A stretch of 6,189 bases of DNA, from positions 1 through 6,189 of the forward strand of contig JAILIJ010000215.1 in NCBI GenBank assembly GCA_024695315.1, in the 5' to 3' direction. Below the pieces are notes generated by a model. That model had not been told where the DNA came from and ran no database searches. It worked only from the letters and a program-made list of their open reading frames with translations. This document shows positions 5,022 through 6,189 of this stretch, one piece after another. Position numbers and translations under genes: made by a program. This stretch comes from Bacteroidaceae bacterium. GTDB taxonomy: Bacteria; Bacteroidota; Bacteroidia; Bacteroidales; Bacteroidaceae. The stretch's first letter is position 1. The number at the start of each line of letters is the position of its first letter.

Positions 5022-6131
5022 ATGACTGATAATCTGGTTATTTTTGAAGGTCTTGACGAAAATGGCGTTAAGGCAGTAATTAAGGACAAAGTAGGTGATG
5101 GCTACATCAAGAATATTGAGATGTACAGCACAGCTAAAAATAATATGTATGTAGTCATTATGCCGCAGGGAATGTCTTCATGTGCGTTTGTACGTGTGTG
5201 CATGAAAATGATGCTCGGTCTTGGGGCAAGAGGAGAACTTAGTGCTTGGTTTGATGCTGACGGATCAGTGAAGGGCGTTGGACGGGGCACTCTTCTTTAT
5301 ATGACAAGCGGGGCGGAAAAGGATATTGATGTTATTGACTCGCGCAATAATGCTTATAAAGTCGGAGCAACAGATGATAAGGGAATGTACGATGATGCTT
5401 TGGCTCTTGAACTCCTGGGTGATAAGGAAGTGGAGTATGTTCCTCGTAAATCGCCATTGAAAGGTGATAAAATGTCGCTTAGTTTTAGAATGAGAAAAAG
5501 AGGACGTTTTGAATTTGTGTCTCGTTCTGCTAATAGGGCACATAATGCGGGGGCTATTTTCTCTATCACTGGAATTACTTTTATTGATAATGTCTTGTCT
5601 GTTTTGGTGATTTTGGCTGTTTGCCTTGTTTTTATATATGGGGTAATGGCATTTGATCAAACATTCTTGCCTTTTTCTTTACCTCTATGGATATATTTTC
5701 TTGCTTTGTTGATTGCTTCGTCTGTTATGGGACTGGTGAAGAAAAAGTATACATGGTCTTTTATGGCAAATGCAAGTGATAATATTGGTAATTTCTTCTC
5801 AACTTGTTTATATGGAATTCTAAGATATTTCTTCTGTATTGTGGCGGTATGGAGTGTAGCTGTTTTTTGTGTTTTTGTACCGAATAGATACTTGGGAAAT
5901 GGGTCTTATCTGAAAGTAAAGGTTCATGTTGTAGATACTTGGAGCATGAAGTCTAATGGGGATAATGTAAACCACTATACAAAGACAGAAACTGTAGGTG
6001 ACGAAAAGGCAAAATATGCTACAGTTAATGTTGCTTGTAATAAGGGGGATACTTTTGAAGTTGAGTGTAAAAAAGGTATATTTGGAATGATTGTGCCTTG
6101 TGATAGTTTCAAACTGCAGAATTTCGAATGA
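5022..6131 (+). CDS. Three-helix membrane protein of unknown function, partner of the lipoprotein
   Basis: A 369-residue protein that I do not recognise. Residues 1-180 are soluble, alpha/beta in appearance and without a signal peptide. They contain MYVVIMPQGMSSCAFVRVCM (42-61) and a basic patch before the membrane (RMRKRGRFEF, 156-165). Hydrophobic segments lie at about 188-210, 219-238 and 264-287. The basic KKKY (240-243) after the second segment supports an N-in topology, which puts the last 80 residues (288-369) outside the cytoplasm. That tail is beta-rich and has cysteines at 339, 349 and 360 that could form disulfides. The ATG lies 6 nt after the lipoprotein stop, so the two products probably act together at the envelope. 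The final 46 bases or so of the gene contain the left arm of a 28-bp inverted repeat whose right arm is the end of a convergent gene on the other strand with the same peptide MIVPCDSFK. Confidence 0.75.
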   Translation: MTDNLVIFEGLDENGVKAVIKDKVGDGYIKNIEMYSTAKNNMYVVIMPQGMSSCAFVRVCMKMMLGLGARGELSAWFDADGSVKGVGRGTLLYMTSGAEKDIDVIDSRNNAYKVGATDDKGMYDDALALELLGDKEVEYVPRKSPLKGDKMSLSFRMRKRGRFEFVSRSANRAHNAGAIFSITGITFIDNVLSVLVILAVCLVFIYGVMAFDQTFLPFSLPLWIYFLALLIASSVMGLVKKKYTWSFMANASDNIGNFFSTCLYGILRYFFCIVAVWSVAVFCVFVPNRYLGNGSYLKVKVHVVDTWSMKSNGDNVNHYTKTETVGDEKAKYATVNVACNKGDTFEVECKKGIFGMIVPCDSFKLQNFE

Positions 6132-6189
6132 TATCACCTACTTCATCACCAACTCACCAATTTTGAAGCTATCACAAGGCACAATCATT
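6086..6189. repeat. 28-bp inverted repeat joining the 3' ends of two convergent genes
   Basis: The left arm (6086-6113, starting AATGATTGTGCC and ending TTTCAAA) is repeated in reverse complement at 6162-6189 with one difference: T at 6107 against C (plus-strand G6168), which makes AGT versus AGC, both serine. In plus-strand RNA this is a G-U pair, so the stem would be unbroken. The 48-bp centre holds both stop codons. The right arm reaches the window edge. Comparing outward from the left arm (G6085), the true length on the right cannot be judged. Confidence 0.9.
6138..6189 (-). CDS. 3' end of a convergent gene, apparent paralog of the 369-residue membrane protein (partial)
   Basis: Read on the minus strand from 6188, the frame gives MIVPCDSFKIGELVMK and a TAG stop at 6140-6138; position 6189 is the third base of the preceding codon. 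MIVPCDSFK is identical to residues 356-364 of the plus-strand 369-residue protein, in the same frame, and both proteins end a few residues later with different tails (LQNFE against IGELVMK). The two stops are separated by only 6 bp. Most of this gene is outside the window, so its length and domains cannot be seen. It is inferred to be a full or partial inverted duplicate. The alternative is an assembly artefact at a sequence end, made less likely by the differing tails and the synonymous change. Confidence 0.7.
   Translation of the reverse strand, partial: MIVPCDSFKIGELVMK

Noticed and set aside
6086..6189. The terminal inverted repeat as an ordinary intrinsic terminator
   Set aside because: The loop is 48 nt, the left arm is coding sequence and no T-tract is visible beyond it within the window.

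Overview
The window looks like a chromosomal segment from a member of the Bacteroidota, most likely a Bacteroidales/Prevotella-type gut or oral anaerobe. The grounds are AT-rich DNA, A-rich gene starts without Shine-Dalgarno sequences, several promoter-like elements matching the Bacteroidetes consensus (TTTG, about 19-20 bp, TAnnTTTG), and a PadR regulator paired with a PspC-domain membrane protein, an arrangement common in that phylum. The genus is inferred; no rRNA or other marker gene is present.

Layout. Positions 1-130 hold a promoter whose -7 element touches an inverted repeat, a plausible autoregulatory operator. Positions 131-2503 are a two-gene operon: a PadR-family repressor, then a 638-residue PspC-domain protein with five or more membrane segments and a large, probably extracytoplasmic, C-terminal domain. 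A good intrinsic terminator follows at 2546-2588. The 640-bp gap up to 3143 is not empty. It has a well-formed promoter (2727-2758), an array of five 11-bp-period units (2839-2893) and a second terminator (2948-2974), which together suggest an independent transcript of about 210 nt. A second good promoter (3090-3120), overlapped by a perfect inverted repeat, leads into a secreted, probably outer-membrane beta-rich protein (3144-3908). A 327-bp gap with a weak terminator and another promoter carrying an inverted repeat in its spacer precedes a second two-gene operon: a lipoprotein made of two tandem related domains (4236-5015) and a three-helix membrane protein (5022-6131).

At the right edge the minus strand carries the last 16 codons of a convergent gene. 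Its protein end is the same as that of the 369-residue protein over nine residues (MIVPCDSFK), and the DNA is identical at 27 of 28 positions in inverted orientation. This points to an inverted paralogous copy of the membrane-protein gene beginning beyond the window, and is the most unusual structural signal here.

How the parts may work together (inference): nearly all products are envelope proteins. The PadR-PspC pair resembles an envelope-stress or membrane-homeostasis module. The lipoprotein/membrane-protein pair is of unknown function and may be part of a duplicated, convergently arranged envelope locus. No CRISPR array, tRNA, rRNA, transposase or recognisable defence system was seen.
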